A stretch of 64,000 nucleotides of DNA from Echinometra lucunter (lineage: Eukaryota; Echinodermata; Echinoidea; Camarodonta; Echinometridae): the NCBI GenBank assembly GCA_029962745.1, contig CM057161.1, positions 13,089,449 through 13,153,448 on the forward strand, given 5' to 3'. This document shows, one piece after another, positions 42,604-55,100 of the stretch (within the stretch, counting starts at the first letter, position 1; each line of letters starts with the position of its first letter). The position numbers and the translations under genes are program-made. The notes under the pieces were generated by a model. The model made no database searches and had not been told where the DNA came from. It worked only from the letters and a program-made list of their open reading frames with translations.

Positions 42604-42966
42604 GGAGATAGTACACTTGTATTTCACTCTCTTACTGTCAATTTTTCTCTGTTATATCTTAGTTTCACTCTAGCCCTCTTTGGAGTAGATACATTTATCT
42701 AAAGGCCCACAACTTAAATCGGACAATGTTATGTAACTGGTTTAACCTAGTCTCTTGGTTTAAACCAAATAGATGCAAAATCACAATTTGGTCACGAAAT
42801 AAACACAACAAAGTAATTCATAAGCATTTTCACAAAGTCACAGAATTACAGTGATTTTGACAGGATAACTAGGTTGACATTTGACACTCCATAAATCATA
42901 ATTCTTGGTTTTAACCGGGTCCAACGTGAGAAGGCTTTCAATAACACAGGCCGAAGTTCTTGTTCA
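42604..42966 (-). other. MOSPD2 3' UTR, proximal part
   Basis: Downstream of the MOSPD2 stop on the - strand. No other element recognised. Confidence 0.55.
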
Positions 42967-43179
42967 TTACAATCCCTCTCTTGCTCCTCGCAACAACTTC
43001 TCAGTGGCCTCGATGCAAGGTGATGGCGGAGCTGGAGCTATAACAGCGCCCTCGTTTGATTTGAAGATGAAGACATAGAGGAAGATGACGGCAATGATGA
43101 GGAAGAGAAGACTCTGTAACCAGATCATCCTGGAGTTCTGTCTCTGTAACTCTGACATCTGGGCTTCCATCAATTTTAG
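42967..43179 (-). CDS. MOSPD2: MOSPD2 last exon: coiled segment and C-terminal membrane anchor
   Basis: The final 213 coding bases, phase 0, with acceptor tgtgacag and a TAA stop. It encodes LKLMEAQMSELQRQNSRMIW and then LQSLLFLIIAVIFLYVFIFK, a single hydrophobic segment preceded by a short amphipathic helix, as in tail-anchored MOSPD2/VAP proteins. An extra tail of about 30 residues follows the anchor (with APAPPSP), whereas the vertebrate protein stops almost at the membrane. The 3' UTR runs leftwards from here. Confidence 0.9.
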   Translation of the reverse strand, partial: LKLMEAQMSELQRQNSRMIWLQSLLFLIIAVIFLYVFIFKSNEGAVIAPAPPSPCIEATEKLLRGAREGL

Positions 43180-46100
43180 CTGTCACAAATTAAACATTCA
43201 AATAATAATTTCACCTGTCAATTCAGCTCCCAAATTAAATGACCTGAAACTCAGTTCAGTGCTTTTTCAGTCCAGTTCAATTCATGTTATTTCACAATAA
43301 AAATCCAACAATACCCTAATGATGATTTAACCTTTAAAATCAGCAAATATCTCTCTACTTCAGTAGAATTCAGTACAATTTTGTTTTAATTCATTTAAAG
43401 TGATTACACAATGGCTGAAAAATATTTGCTATATATGATCAAGAATAGAATTCTAAGAACAATAACATTGAAAATTTGATGATTTTAGTATTGAATTGAA
43501 TATGACTTAAGCAAATTTCTTAGCCAAGTAAAAGTTTTACTTAATCCAAGTATTGAATTAAATACCGGCCCAGGTCTTTATACCTTGTTAAGTACTGTCT
43601 GCATGTTCTTGTCTGTCGGTTGCAGTGATTCTCCTTTAGTTGTCTTCAAAGGATTGTATGTACAGCTCATCCTGAAAAAAAAAAAAAAAACCACTATTTG
43701 AATATAAAGTGAATGAATAAATTATGGGACGCATATGTCCCCACTGGAAGTGCAGATCTTTAGAATAGCCTTAATTTTTGTAATTTCTAATAAAGAATAG
43801 AATAGGAGAGAAGTAGCATTTTGTGTGATTTTGAATAAATTTGCATAATTAATGAATTTCAAAATTCTGTGTAGAAGCTTTGAAGCCCCAACCAAGCCCT
43901 ATCAGATGAAACAAACAGAATCAAAATCTGGTGCAAAATAGAGCAGTAGCTTTTTCATTCATTTTGAATAAATTTGCATAATCAATGAATTTCAAAATTC
44001 TGTGTAGAAGTTTTGAAGCCCCCACCAAGCCCTATCAGATAAAACAAACAGAATCAAAATTGGCCAAAAAATGACAGAAAAAGCAAAATTTATCATTTTG
44101 AGCACACATGGACATACACACCCTTACAGACATGCACATGTAATGCAGGGAGCCTGTTTCATAGTCCCCTCGCAAACTTCTTTCGGCGGGGACAATGAAA
44201 CCTGATCCTCATTTGAACTCAAATTAGATGAAGAAACAACTGATCTATACGAACGGGTGAGAAACAAACCTCCCATCTTGCTCTCTTTCAATATCGAATG
44301 TGAATTGCTGTATTTCCTACATAACAATACGGCAGTTATATTACAATGTATGGCAAAAATCATCATAAAAACCACCTTTGATTTGTCATGCTCTACTATC
44401 TTCTCATGGCTAAACAATACCATGCATAGATTGTCCAAAGGTTAGTTCTTCTGACTGCACCACAGTGTGTGTCTCTATGATGATACCGCATTCAAATTAT
44501 GAGAAATTGTGAATTTCAACCGGTAACCACCATCTAAAAATAAAAAATGTACATCTTCGAACGTTAACCGACTGGCAATAACCTTTCCATTGATTCAACA
44601 GGTAATCACCATCTAAAAATCTAACACTGTAGGTCTTCAAACCCTTACCAACTACCAATGAACCTTTCTACTGACTTGTACAATCATGAAATAGCACTGA
44701 CAACACACATACTTCAGCTTTTCGACATGCATTCATCAGAGTAAATGGCATGAATGTACAGAAAGCTGAAAATCGAAACAATGTAAACGGAGCAGCATAC
44801 ATTCAGCTCACTGATCCTATCCTGTGCTGTCGGAAAGAGTTTGTGAGAATGCTCGCACTACTGCGGTAATTCCATGATTAGAAAACCGGCTGGCAGCAAG
44901 CCTAACAGCCAATCAAAGCTCGTTATGTTCATGCATATTGTTCCCTTGTTTCCGGCTAGGCCTATATTGTTTTGATTTTCGGCTTTCTGTTCATTCATGC
45001 GATTTTCTCTGATGAGTGCATGTCGAAAGCTTAAGTATGTGTGTGTTCAATGCTATTTTATGATTTTGACTTGTACATGTACAAGTCATATCATTTAGGT
45101 CTGTAGGTCTTCAAACCTTTACCAATTGACAATGAACTTCTCTGTTGACTCGTACAAGTCATGCCGTTATTTTCTTCGGCTGAATATCCACAGTTCTTAC
45201 CTGTGCTCAACAATATCCTCCACCGTGACACTCTTCCAGAAGGAGGTGATCTCAGCCGTGGTCTTGAAGGACGCATCACCAGGATCACTGCTCATGATCA
45301 GGAACTTATCTCTGACGACCGACTCTCCTGGACCTACAGAACAATCAGTGAAGCATTACAAAATGAGGTATGTACTTAAGGGGTGTTCAGATATGAGGCA
45401 ACATGTCCCCGCAACAAATGAACGCGCATTAACGGGTCAACTCTCCAATAAAAGAGGACTGACAAAACTCATGCAGACAAACTCATGACATCATATTTTG
45501 CGCCAACTTTTTCAGGAACTTGGTGCCCTTTTTTTGGAAGCCAGGCAGCAAAAAAAAATGTGTCCTGCCTCGGCGACATTTTTTTGTCACCTCGTACACC
45601 ACTGACTTGTACACTATAATGTTGCGGGGACATGTCGCCTCATACCTGAACAACCCTTTAGAATTGGTACATTTTGTTCTTAACCGATGACCATGCCTTT
45701 AACCCATTCATGACAGAAGGTCCACATTATGTGGTTTGGTCTAATAACTTTTGATGCAAAGACCTAAAAATCATACCAAATACATGAACAGAAAGAGCAA
45801 AAAATTCTACAATTACTGTGCCCATTTTTGTTGGATCAATATTTGTTGTTTGATGCTGAAATTTTTTTAAAGGAAAACAAGCATTAAAATCCTTAAATCG
45901 GCAATGCGATGAACATGTTAGAATTACTGTTTTTCCCTGCAAATTGGCAACTTTATGACTTCTCATCATACATTCTGTCAATTTATATTTATTTCAGATA
46001 CATGATGATAAGTGTAGCAATAAAAGAAAAATGTTGGTGTTGCCAATTTGAAGAATAAAAGCTGATCAAATTAGGCTTTAAATAATTCCTGTCAGGAATG

Positions 46101-49100
46101 GGTTAAACTGGTGAATACTACTAAAGCCAAGGATAACTCGGGCTAGGGTCTATGGAAACAAGGGTGTTATAACAAAATCAAATCATACTCAACAATACAC
46201 TTCTTCAATTACTAAACTCCTCAAGAAAAGTTTGGAAACTCAAGTATGATAACTTATATTTCTCTCGTCGTAGAATAACCATCATTTTGTTTAGCATCAT
46301 GACAAAGTGTACTTATTCCTCTCTGACTCCTCTTTAAAATGATATCATATTTGTTCTCATTGTGCTGTCATGGAATGAGCAGTACATCAGAATATGGGGC
46401 AGAGTTAAAAGCGAAAAGCTGCAAAATGAACCGGTATTGTGAAATTACAGGCATTCAGCTCAACAGCTACAGGCAAGATTTGCTAGACAATACATTTTGT
46501 GTCTGAGAAATTATACCAAATGGGGCATCATTTTAAAGAGGAATAAGCATAGTGATGATTATGCCATGGCAAGAGAGATATAAGCCATCAAACTTGAATT
46601 TTCAAACTTTCTGGGGGAGTTTATTTGCTACATTAAGAATCTATAATTCCTATGATAAATTTCACTTCTTTGAACCTTTCATTGTTTGTGCTTAATCCAC
46701 ATACCCACTTCTTATCATTCTCTTCCTCGACAATTGTAATATATCCATAAATTATTCAAATAAGTCACAAAGTAACACGAATGTGCACTCACTTAAAAGA
46801 AAATTGTTAAGAAAATGCAAAGAATGACAAAGACATTGTTAAACAAGATTAATGAGCACAAGCAAATCACTATCTACACATACACCCTGCATGTAGTTGT
46901 CACAAACTTTGTATGAAACAGATTCAACACCACACCATAAACTAGGATGGTCATTCTGCAGGTTGACCACTTATTATTAAATTAATTAAATCAAATTGAA
47001 ATTAGTCATCAGAATCTCTGTCTTTCCAAGATCCGAGATTCATATTCATTACATGCAGTGTTCAAGATCAAGCAAAACTGTGATCAAACATTCCATTTAT
47101 AAACACACTGAGTGGCAATGAAAATCTCAAAGAGAGGTTACAATGCTAAATGGTTGATATTTCATGACAAAGAGCAAATCATGGGTACCTCGTAGAAATA
47201 ACTCCTTCAAATACTAAAGCGCCCTAAGTGAAGCCACCTAAAGCCCGGGTAATAACAGTAACAGAGCGCCAGGAGTGTCAGGTCTGACAGAAATTAGCGT
47301 TACATAAGAATCCACTACAATGATTATGACTGTGATTATGAGTATGATTTTTGATTATGGTTATTATTATGACTATTAATATCATGATTACTATGAGTAT
47401 TATCATTATCATCATCATTATTATTATCGTTATCACTATCATTCTTATCAATATTACCGGTAGTATGAACAGCATCATATCTTTAACCAGAAAGTAGTGT
47501 GATAGTGATGTGTATCGAGGAGCCTGGATTGATAGGGCCCATGCTTGGCCTCACTTTATACCTCTCAGGAGTGATGATCTTCATCTCAAGAGAGGTTGCC
47601 ATCATCGTCATTGTCATCATCGTCGTCTTCATCATCATCAACATCAATATCATCATCATCATCACCATCATCGTCATCATCAACATCATCATCATCATCT
47701 TACCAGAAAGTAGTGTGATAGTGATGTGTATCGAGGAGCCTGGATTGATGGGACCCATGCTTGGCCTCACTTTATACCTCTCCGGAGTGGTAATCTTCAT
47801 CTGCAGAAGACGAGAACAGAAAGGCCAGAATTCACAAAGGTGGTTCAGATTTAGACCACAGTTCATGAAGATTTATAGTATTCCTAGCATTCTGGATCAA
47901 GAGATATTGCAAAAAGTGTCACTTAAAGGAGGGGTTAGACTGAACTTTTTGGCTGGAATTCACAAAGGTTGTGTAGATTTAGACCATGTTTTATGAAGAT
48001 TTTGTGGTATAAGTGCGCTAGACTTAGAAAATTCCAGTAATGAATGCGCATGTTTGGGAGCTAAATTTACACTAGTTACCATGATTTAGACCACAGATTA
48101 TTAAAATCAATTCAAATAAACCATGGTTTAAGTCATGGCAACTAGCGTGAATTTAACATCCCCTTTCCAAACATGCGTTCATTATTGGACCTTTCTAAGT
48201 GCACACGCTAAATCAAGCGCACTTTTACCACCAAATCTTCATAAAGCATGGTCTAAATCTACACCACCTTTGTGAATTCCGGCCAAAAAGTTCAATTTAA
48301 CCCACAGCAAGATCCTTCTAAGTGACACTTTCTGCAATATTTTTTGATCCAGAACGCTGGGAATTACACATCATACAGGAGCAGAAAGAACAAAATTCAC
48401 AGAAAAGTGAGCTGGGCTAAAGAATCGGTTGACTGGAACACAATGTAAAGAGGAGTCCCTCTTCAGCAATGTATTCAAATTCATCATGAGCTCTGGCATG
48501 AATGCAGATTGCTTAAATGCTATTTGAGGCAAGCACCTGACAGGCCTTTTGTTGGTGTTCCTTCACTGCATTGACCATTGTATGCTTGCTCCTTTTATTC
48601 GCATTCCTTGAGCTTGTCCAAGGTGCAGACTGCTTCTGAATATGCATGAGTTATGCAAATAGCAAAGCCATTCATACAAAAGGTCTGTGAGTACCCGTGG
48701 CTACCTGTAGACAATTTTTACTAACTGGCAAAAATGTGCTAAATCTTGCAAGGGGTATATAAGCAGTCCATGGCCTGGTATGGTTGTGTCGGGAGTGCGG
48801 CATAGCGGGCCAGTGTACAGTCTGGGGGGNNNNNNNNNNNNNNNNNNNNNNNNNNNNNNNNNNNNNNNNNNNNNNNNNNNNNNNNNNNNNNNNNNNNNNN
48901 NNNNNNNNNNNNNNNNNNNNNNNNNNNNNNNNNNNNNNNNNNNNNNNNNNNNNNNNNNNNNNNNNNNNNNNNNNNNNNNNNNNNNNNNNNNNNNNNNNNN
49001 NNNNNNNNNNNNNNNNNNNNNNNNNNNNNNNNNNNNNNNNNNNNNNNNNNNNNNNNNNNNNNNNNNNNNNNNNNNNNNNNNNNNNNNNNNNNNNNNNNNN

Positions 49101-52100
49101 NNNNNNNNNNNNNNNNNNNNNNNNNNNNNNNNNNNNNNNNNNNNNNNNNNNNNNNNNNNNNNNNNNNNNNNNNNNNNNNNNNNNNNNNNNNNNNNNNNNN
49201 NNNNNNNNNNNNNNNNNNNNNNNNNNNNNNNNNNNNNNNNNNNNNNNNNNNNNNNNNNNNNNNNNNNNNNNNNNNNNNNNNNNNNNNNNNNNNNNNNNNN
49301 NNNNNNNNNNNNNNNNNNNNNNNNNNNNNAACATTCTATGGTAGGCTCCTTTTGACAATACCAATTTAATGAATATTTGAACGAATGAGAACATATTAAG
49401 TAATGACGGTAGTCATGATTTTCTGAATTTCTGCAAAATTGAGAGCTTTTTAGACGTGCAAAGGTACAGATGAACACACGTTCAAGAAAGTATAAGTCTT
49501 ACCTAATTGTAACAAGAGGTCCGACATGAGCCTCCTTAGATTTGCTCCTTTTCTGATGGCTCCCATGTTTTCTCTATATAAAAAACAAATAACCAAAAGA
49601 GTCAATAGGTGCATGCAGAGAAAACATAGCATAAAATCAAAATACAGAATGATTGAGAATGAGATGCAAGCCCATCTTAGCTACTTTTTGTATTGCGTGA
49701 TCCCTAGCTTCCAACCTAACGAAACTAATAAAACGTTCAACTTTCATATCCCACTTTTTAGGAATTAGATTCTGTTTCTGTCTAGAAATATCACTATTAT
49801 TCACTAGTGTTCAACACAAGCAGTTCCTTATCCACTTACACTATGATTCCTGTCTTACACTTTTGCAGTAAGTACTCGGGTAAGCTTGACAATGAATTCT
49901 TAGATTTTGTACTTGAAAATAAGTGTATCATCAGTTCCGTTTGTATACAGAAATGAATCACATTTACAAAATTATTTGAATAACCTGAACTTGTTTTTAA
50001 GAAACACAAAACAGGACTATTCATGGCATTGTACGTTTTAGATTGCACATCAGAAGGGTCCAACTAAGGAGCAGGAGTTGGTCGAGCGGTATCGTCTGCA
50101 GCCAGCTATTTGTCTTTGCCTACGAACTGACTCTGATGGGACCCAGTGTTCAAGTCGGAGTCTTTCGGATGGTAACGTTAAAGGTCTGTCCCAGACGTAA
50201 ATAATCATACCTGATTGATAAACATTGGTAAAAGCCCAATTACACACACACACACACACACTGTTCAACTTACCTGAGATTTTCTAAGCGATAAATGATC
50301 TGGATCAACGTTTTCCTTTCCATCTACCTCATCTTGGAAGTGAACCTGAATTTAAAAAAAAAAACGGAACATACATATAATCATGATCTCCATGAATATG
50401 TAATTATCATAACCACATTTGTTTCAGACAATAGTTATAAGACACTTAAGTCTTGTTCAAATATACAGCGGCAAATAAAATCCCATTAAAAAAACAAAAA
50501 ACAAAAAACAAAAATAAATGTTTAAAGAACGGCGGTTTTGGGGTGGAAGAAATGAATAGCTAGTGGGAATAGGTGATGCAACAAAGGCCTTTGCCTATTC
50601 CTTACATTACATGTGCATGTTGTATAGGTTATAAGATATAAGAGTGTAAAGCATAGTACTATTAAACCCCCATTTTTTCTTTTAAAGCGGTTTCTGCTGC
50701 AAATGTGAACAAGCATTTACAGTGCGAACGATCTGTCACTTTGGTTATTGGTTTGTTCTATCGGACTGCTAGAAAGCATGCATGCTTGTAAGTAAGCAAC
50801 AAGAGGACCGAAAGCTGTAGGTTCTCTCTAAGGGACCTGGGGACCGTTTCATCAAGTGTCTAGTCAGTGATTTTTACCGACAACTGCTATAAGCTACTGA
50901 AATCCTTGCATCTGACTGGCTGAGAGCACATTTGTCGGTAAAAATCACTGACATGACACTTGATGAAACGTCCCCCCCCCCCCCCCTCCCCCCTGGTAAT
51001 ACTACATACATATATTAATGCCTTTTTAAAGGACACAATCACATCGACTAGATTTCAAAGCTGGGTCACCAGATTACGAGACCAGTGCTCTACCAACCGA
51101 GCTATCGTGCCTCCTCGCCTCTGTGCATTACACACAAATGAAAACAAACGTAGCTTAAGACCTAACTAGTGGATTAAGATGATGAAATGAACACACCTAG
51201 TGAGTCCAATCCTCGCAACAGTTCAAAAGCAACAGGCCAGAAATACTTACTTTATCCAAAGAATAAATCTTTTTCCTGATCACATTCATCCTGCCATTAT
51301 TCCATATCCAATACACATATACTGAAAACATTATCAACTCAAGGTACGGCATGTACTTCATGGACAAAATAATGACAAGAAATGAATTCTCATTTTTATC
51401 TTGCCATTGCATTATTGTTCTGTATCGTGCAGTGAAACAAACATATCCTGGTACAAAATGAAAATGAATGAATTTTCTTTAAAACATGTATATTACCATT
51501 ACATTCTTTTCTAATATGTGCTGACATTGGTTTATCCTGGTAAAATATATATTACTAATACTGTTAATGGGAATAAAAACAATTTCTTTGAGACATTCAT
51601 CTTAGCATTACATCCTCTTCTACTATGTGCCGACCATGATTTATCCTGGTATAACATATATTACTTACCGGTAATGGTAATGAATGAGTTCTCTTAAAAA
51701 CATATACCTTGCCATTGCGTCTGTTTCTGATAACAGATGAAGACATTGATGTATCCTGGCTGAACCGGTAATGGCAATAAATTAACTTTCTTTTGAACAT
51801 TCATCTTGCCTTTACATCCTTTTCCAATAATGTGGGTTGAATCTGTTGATACTACATATATCCATTACCAAATTATAATCATAACAAAAGTAATAATAAC
51901 ACTAATCTTGGCAAGTTACATCCTTATTAAAATACTTACATGTATACACTAAAGTGGCTATTTCCTTGCCAAACAGACATGACATGAAGTCATTAAGGAT
52001 GTACTGTATCTTACACATTGATAAATCAATGCATGAGGGGTTTTTAGCACGTTACCCACTCTTGTCATTACCATTTCATATTTCCTTTAGGCATTATAGC

Positions 52101-55100
52101 TCTTAAAGGGGATAGAAAATGAGAAATCATGGGGAAAGGCAGGGTGATCTCGGATGAGAGAGGGGGAATGCAGTCGGCCGCTCGAGTCTCAAGAAAAGGG
52201 ATTATCCATTCTAAACAACTGTGATTTATTGCCGTACGTGTTTCAAATTTCACGCAGTGAAAAAGCTAATAAACAGCTAGTCATATGGAAAAACAATTAC
52301 ATGGCCAGCTCCCTGGGAGAGCCTAAGGGGTGTTACGTAATCTGCGGCGACGACGTGTCGGGGAAAGGCTAACAAACCAGAAGTAAACTATATTTTGAAA
52401 TGTTGGAGCATTAAACAAGACGTTTCTTAGAGTGAACACGATGAGACCCGTTAAGAGTCTAAACACTTTGTTGAGAAATGTGAGAACCCGAAGTGTATGA
52501 CTAGGTTGAGTTTGGTAAACTTCGTGCTGTCCTAACTTTATCGCATTAGTCCGACGGGCTCGCATAACGGATGGATTATAGTGTAAAAGTAAACAAGCCT
52601 TTTGCAAATTCCTTTTCCCTATGATTTCCCATTTGCTGGCCTCTTTAACACATAAATGAGTGAATTATTTCATTATTACTGGCTTCATGCTGGCCCTTCC
52701 TGGTTCCAGAGGCTAATGGGTTAAGGATGGAATGATGAGTACAACATTTCAAAAAAATATTTGGGGTTCTATGTTCATGAATACTGATCACATTACAAAG
52801 CATTATTCTTAATGAAGTTACCCCTATCTAAGTGCATAGTACAACAGAATTGGAGGATGGCATTAAGGAAAGAAATGCTGAAGCTCTTGAACTTGTACTC
52901 ATCAGAGTATACCACATGGATGGAAAGCGGAAATCAAAGAATATAATCAGAAACCAACGGAACAAAAGGCATAGAATATATTGATAAGCCCATTTCCCCC
53001 TATTTACACAGTCGATAAGAACCATTTATTTATATTTGCACTTTTTGTTCCCTTATTTGTTTATAATGATATCAAATTTCTGTCCATTCTTGTGGTATAC
53101 TCTTTTGACTGCAAGTCAAAAAGGTTTTAAGCAGTAGTAGGAAAGGTGGCATTTTGAAAATCAGGGATGGCGATTTTTTTTTATTTAAATCAGATTTTAA
53201 AAATTTAAATCAGATTTTTTTTTTTTTTTTTTTTTTTCAAGTTCATTCGAAAAAAAGTTTAATCACCAAAAGACCTCACCCTACAATGACATCAACCATA
53301 TGATTTGTAATTAAATCTAGTCAAAATGGGCAAATAAAAATCAATTTGAGGAATCATGTACATGTATATGAACTTAATTCTATCATACAGTGTACATACA
53401 TGTAGGGCTACAAATGTATGAAGAAAACTTCCATAGGGAATTCCCAGTGAGTAGAGAATATTCCCCTCTGGGAATTTCCACTCAGTATAAAAAAAAATCC
53501 CAGAGGAAACCTCCAGACACTCCTCAATGATACACCTCAGTGAAAATTGTATCTTAATGTGCACTCAACAGTTTTGTGACAGTTTTACAAATTGGTATTA
53601 AAGCTCATCCATTGCTACAGATAGAGATGTAAAGCTGTCAGTGTTGGAGACCAATATAAGAGACAGCTTAGTCAAAGGGTGACTACACTACATTATGTTA
53701 CTGTGATTTTTACATTAATCTACAATTCTTATTCACATGTTCTCTAAAAATCTGTTTGATACATGAAGTAGGAAAAAAAAAACACTTTTGACCCTATACA
53801 ACTGTAAGTTTGACTTAAAGGATAAAACCAGCAAAACTGCTGATATTACAACATAATTACAAAAAGAAGTATTGTATTTTGAATCAGACACAACTTACAA
53901 CTGTAATTGATTGTAAGTACCTACATCTTAAGATTTAAATGTAGTTTTAAAAGTTTATTTTGAGTTTTGCAAATTGTTTTTATAGATCCTCTTTTGGAGT
54001 CTTTCCATTGCTACATGCAAATACAAAACTTCCATAGCACTGAACATAAAATGAGCTAGTGACTTAAAAGGTATATGAGAAAGCTTTTTTCAACAGTCAA
54101 ATTGTGACTGTACTACATTATGTTAATTGTATGATAAATGTAACAAGAAGAAATAAGCATGTGGAATCTGTTGATTAGATGATTTTTTTTTAAATTTCAC
54201 ATGATAGAAGTATAACTGTGAAGGATCAAAACTGGAAAACTGCCAACAAACCTTTTGTCACTGACTTTTACATATTATATTTTTTACACTACTGCTCTCT
54301 GAAAAGTCTTGGATTGTGTGATAAATGATAAGAAATAAATAAGAATCTTGTTTCACTAAATAGCTGACAAAGAATGTAAAATTTCAGAAGAAAAACTTGC
54401 CATTTACAAAAAATGGAGTAACTGTTGACGACACAAATCTCTAATTTTTAAGGAATCAGCTGATTTTATTGACTTGATTTTAATTTGTTTTAAGTAGACA
54501 GGAAGGATTTGTTGATTTTTTTGTTGATATAAAGTTAATTCAAAGTTTTTCAATTGATATAAAGCTAAATCAAAGTTTTTCAGTTGATTTGAAGAATTAA
54601 AACTGCCTTGAACAAACAATTTGTCAATGATTTGTACATGTTTCAATGGAAATGATTTAAATCAATGATTTTTTTTTTAAAAATCATGGTGATTTAAATC
54701 GTGATTTAAATCCGCCAACCCTGTTGAATATTTAACTACTTTGTTAGGTGGAATGAAAATTACTACATGGACTGATGTAGAATGACTAATTTCGAACATA
54801 GTTGACGTTTTTTTGAAAAATTTTTGTTTAGAAATGGCTAAAATAACAGAAGATATGACGAGTTCTCAGCGCGGGCCCGCGTTGAAAATTCACACACGTG
54901 TAAACAGTGTGTACGAACCGCTATCCGCCGTTGAGCCGAGAGCGTCGGGGTAGGTGGTCCGTAGCGAGGGTATAACGTAACGGTTGATATACGATCATTT
55001 GAATTATTTTACTGAAAATCACCGGAAATCGTGAATAGAATACTAGATTATCTCACTCATGTATCTTTTTTATGCAAGCCGAACAATATGAGACTATATT

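Noticed and set aside
47483..47866. CRISPR-like or satellite array
   Set aside because: The repeated blocks are two copies of an exon separated by a microsatellite, with no regular spacers.
48672..49477. Long open frames across 48.7-49.5 kb
   Set aside because: They consist mainly of undetermined bases in the assembly gap.
42967..49573. VAPA/VAPB identity for the - strand gene
   Set aside because: The MSP motif alone would fit, but FWKSV..EDIVEHR, the long linker and the C-terminal layout resemble MOSPD2 more closely.
51040..51116. tRNA-Thr gene on the - strand
   Set aside because: D and anticodon arms are good, but the T arm and acceptor stem are not, so it is scored as a SINE head or pseudogene.
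54865..54975. GC-rich patch as a CpG-island promoter
   Set aside because: It is only about 110 bases, has no TATA or initiator context that I can support, and no exon follows.
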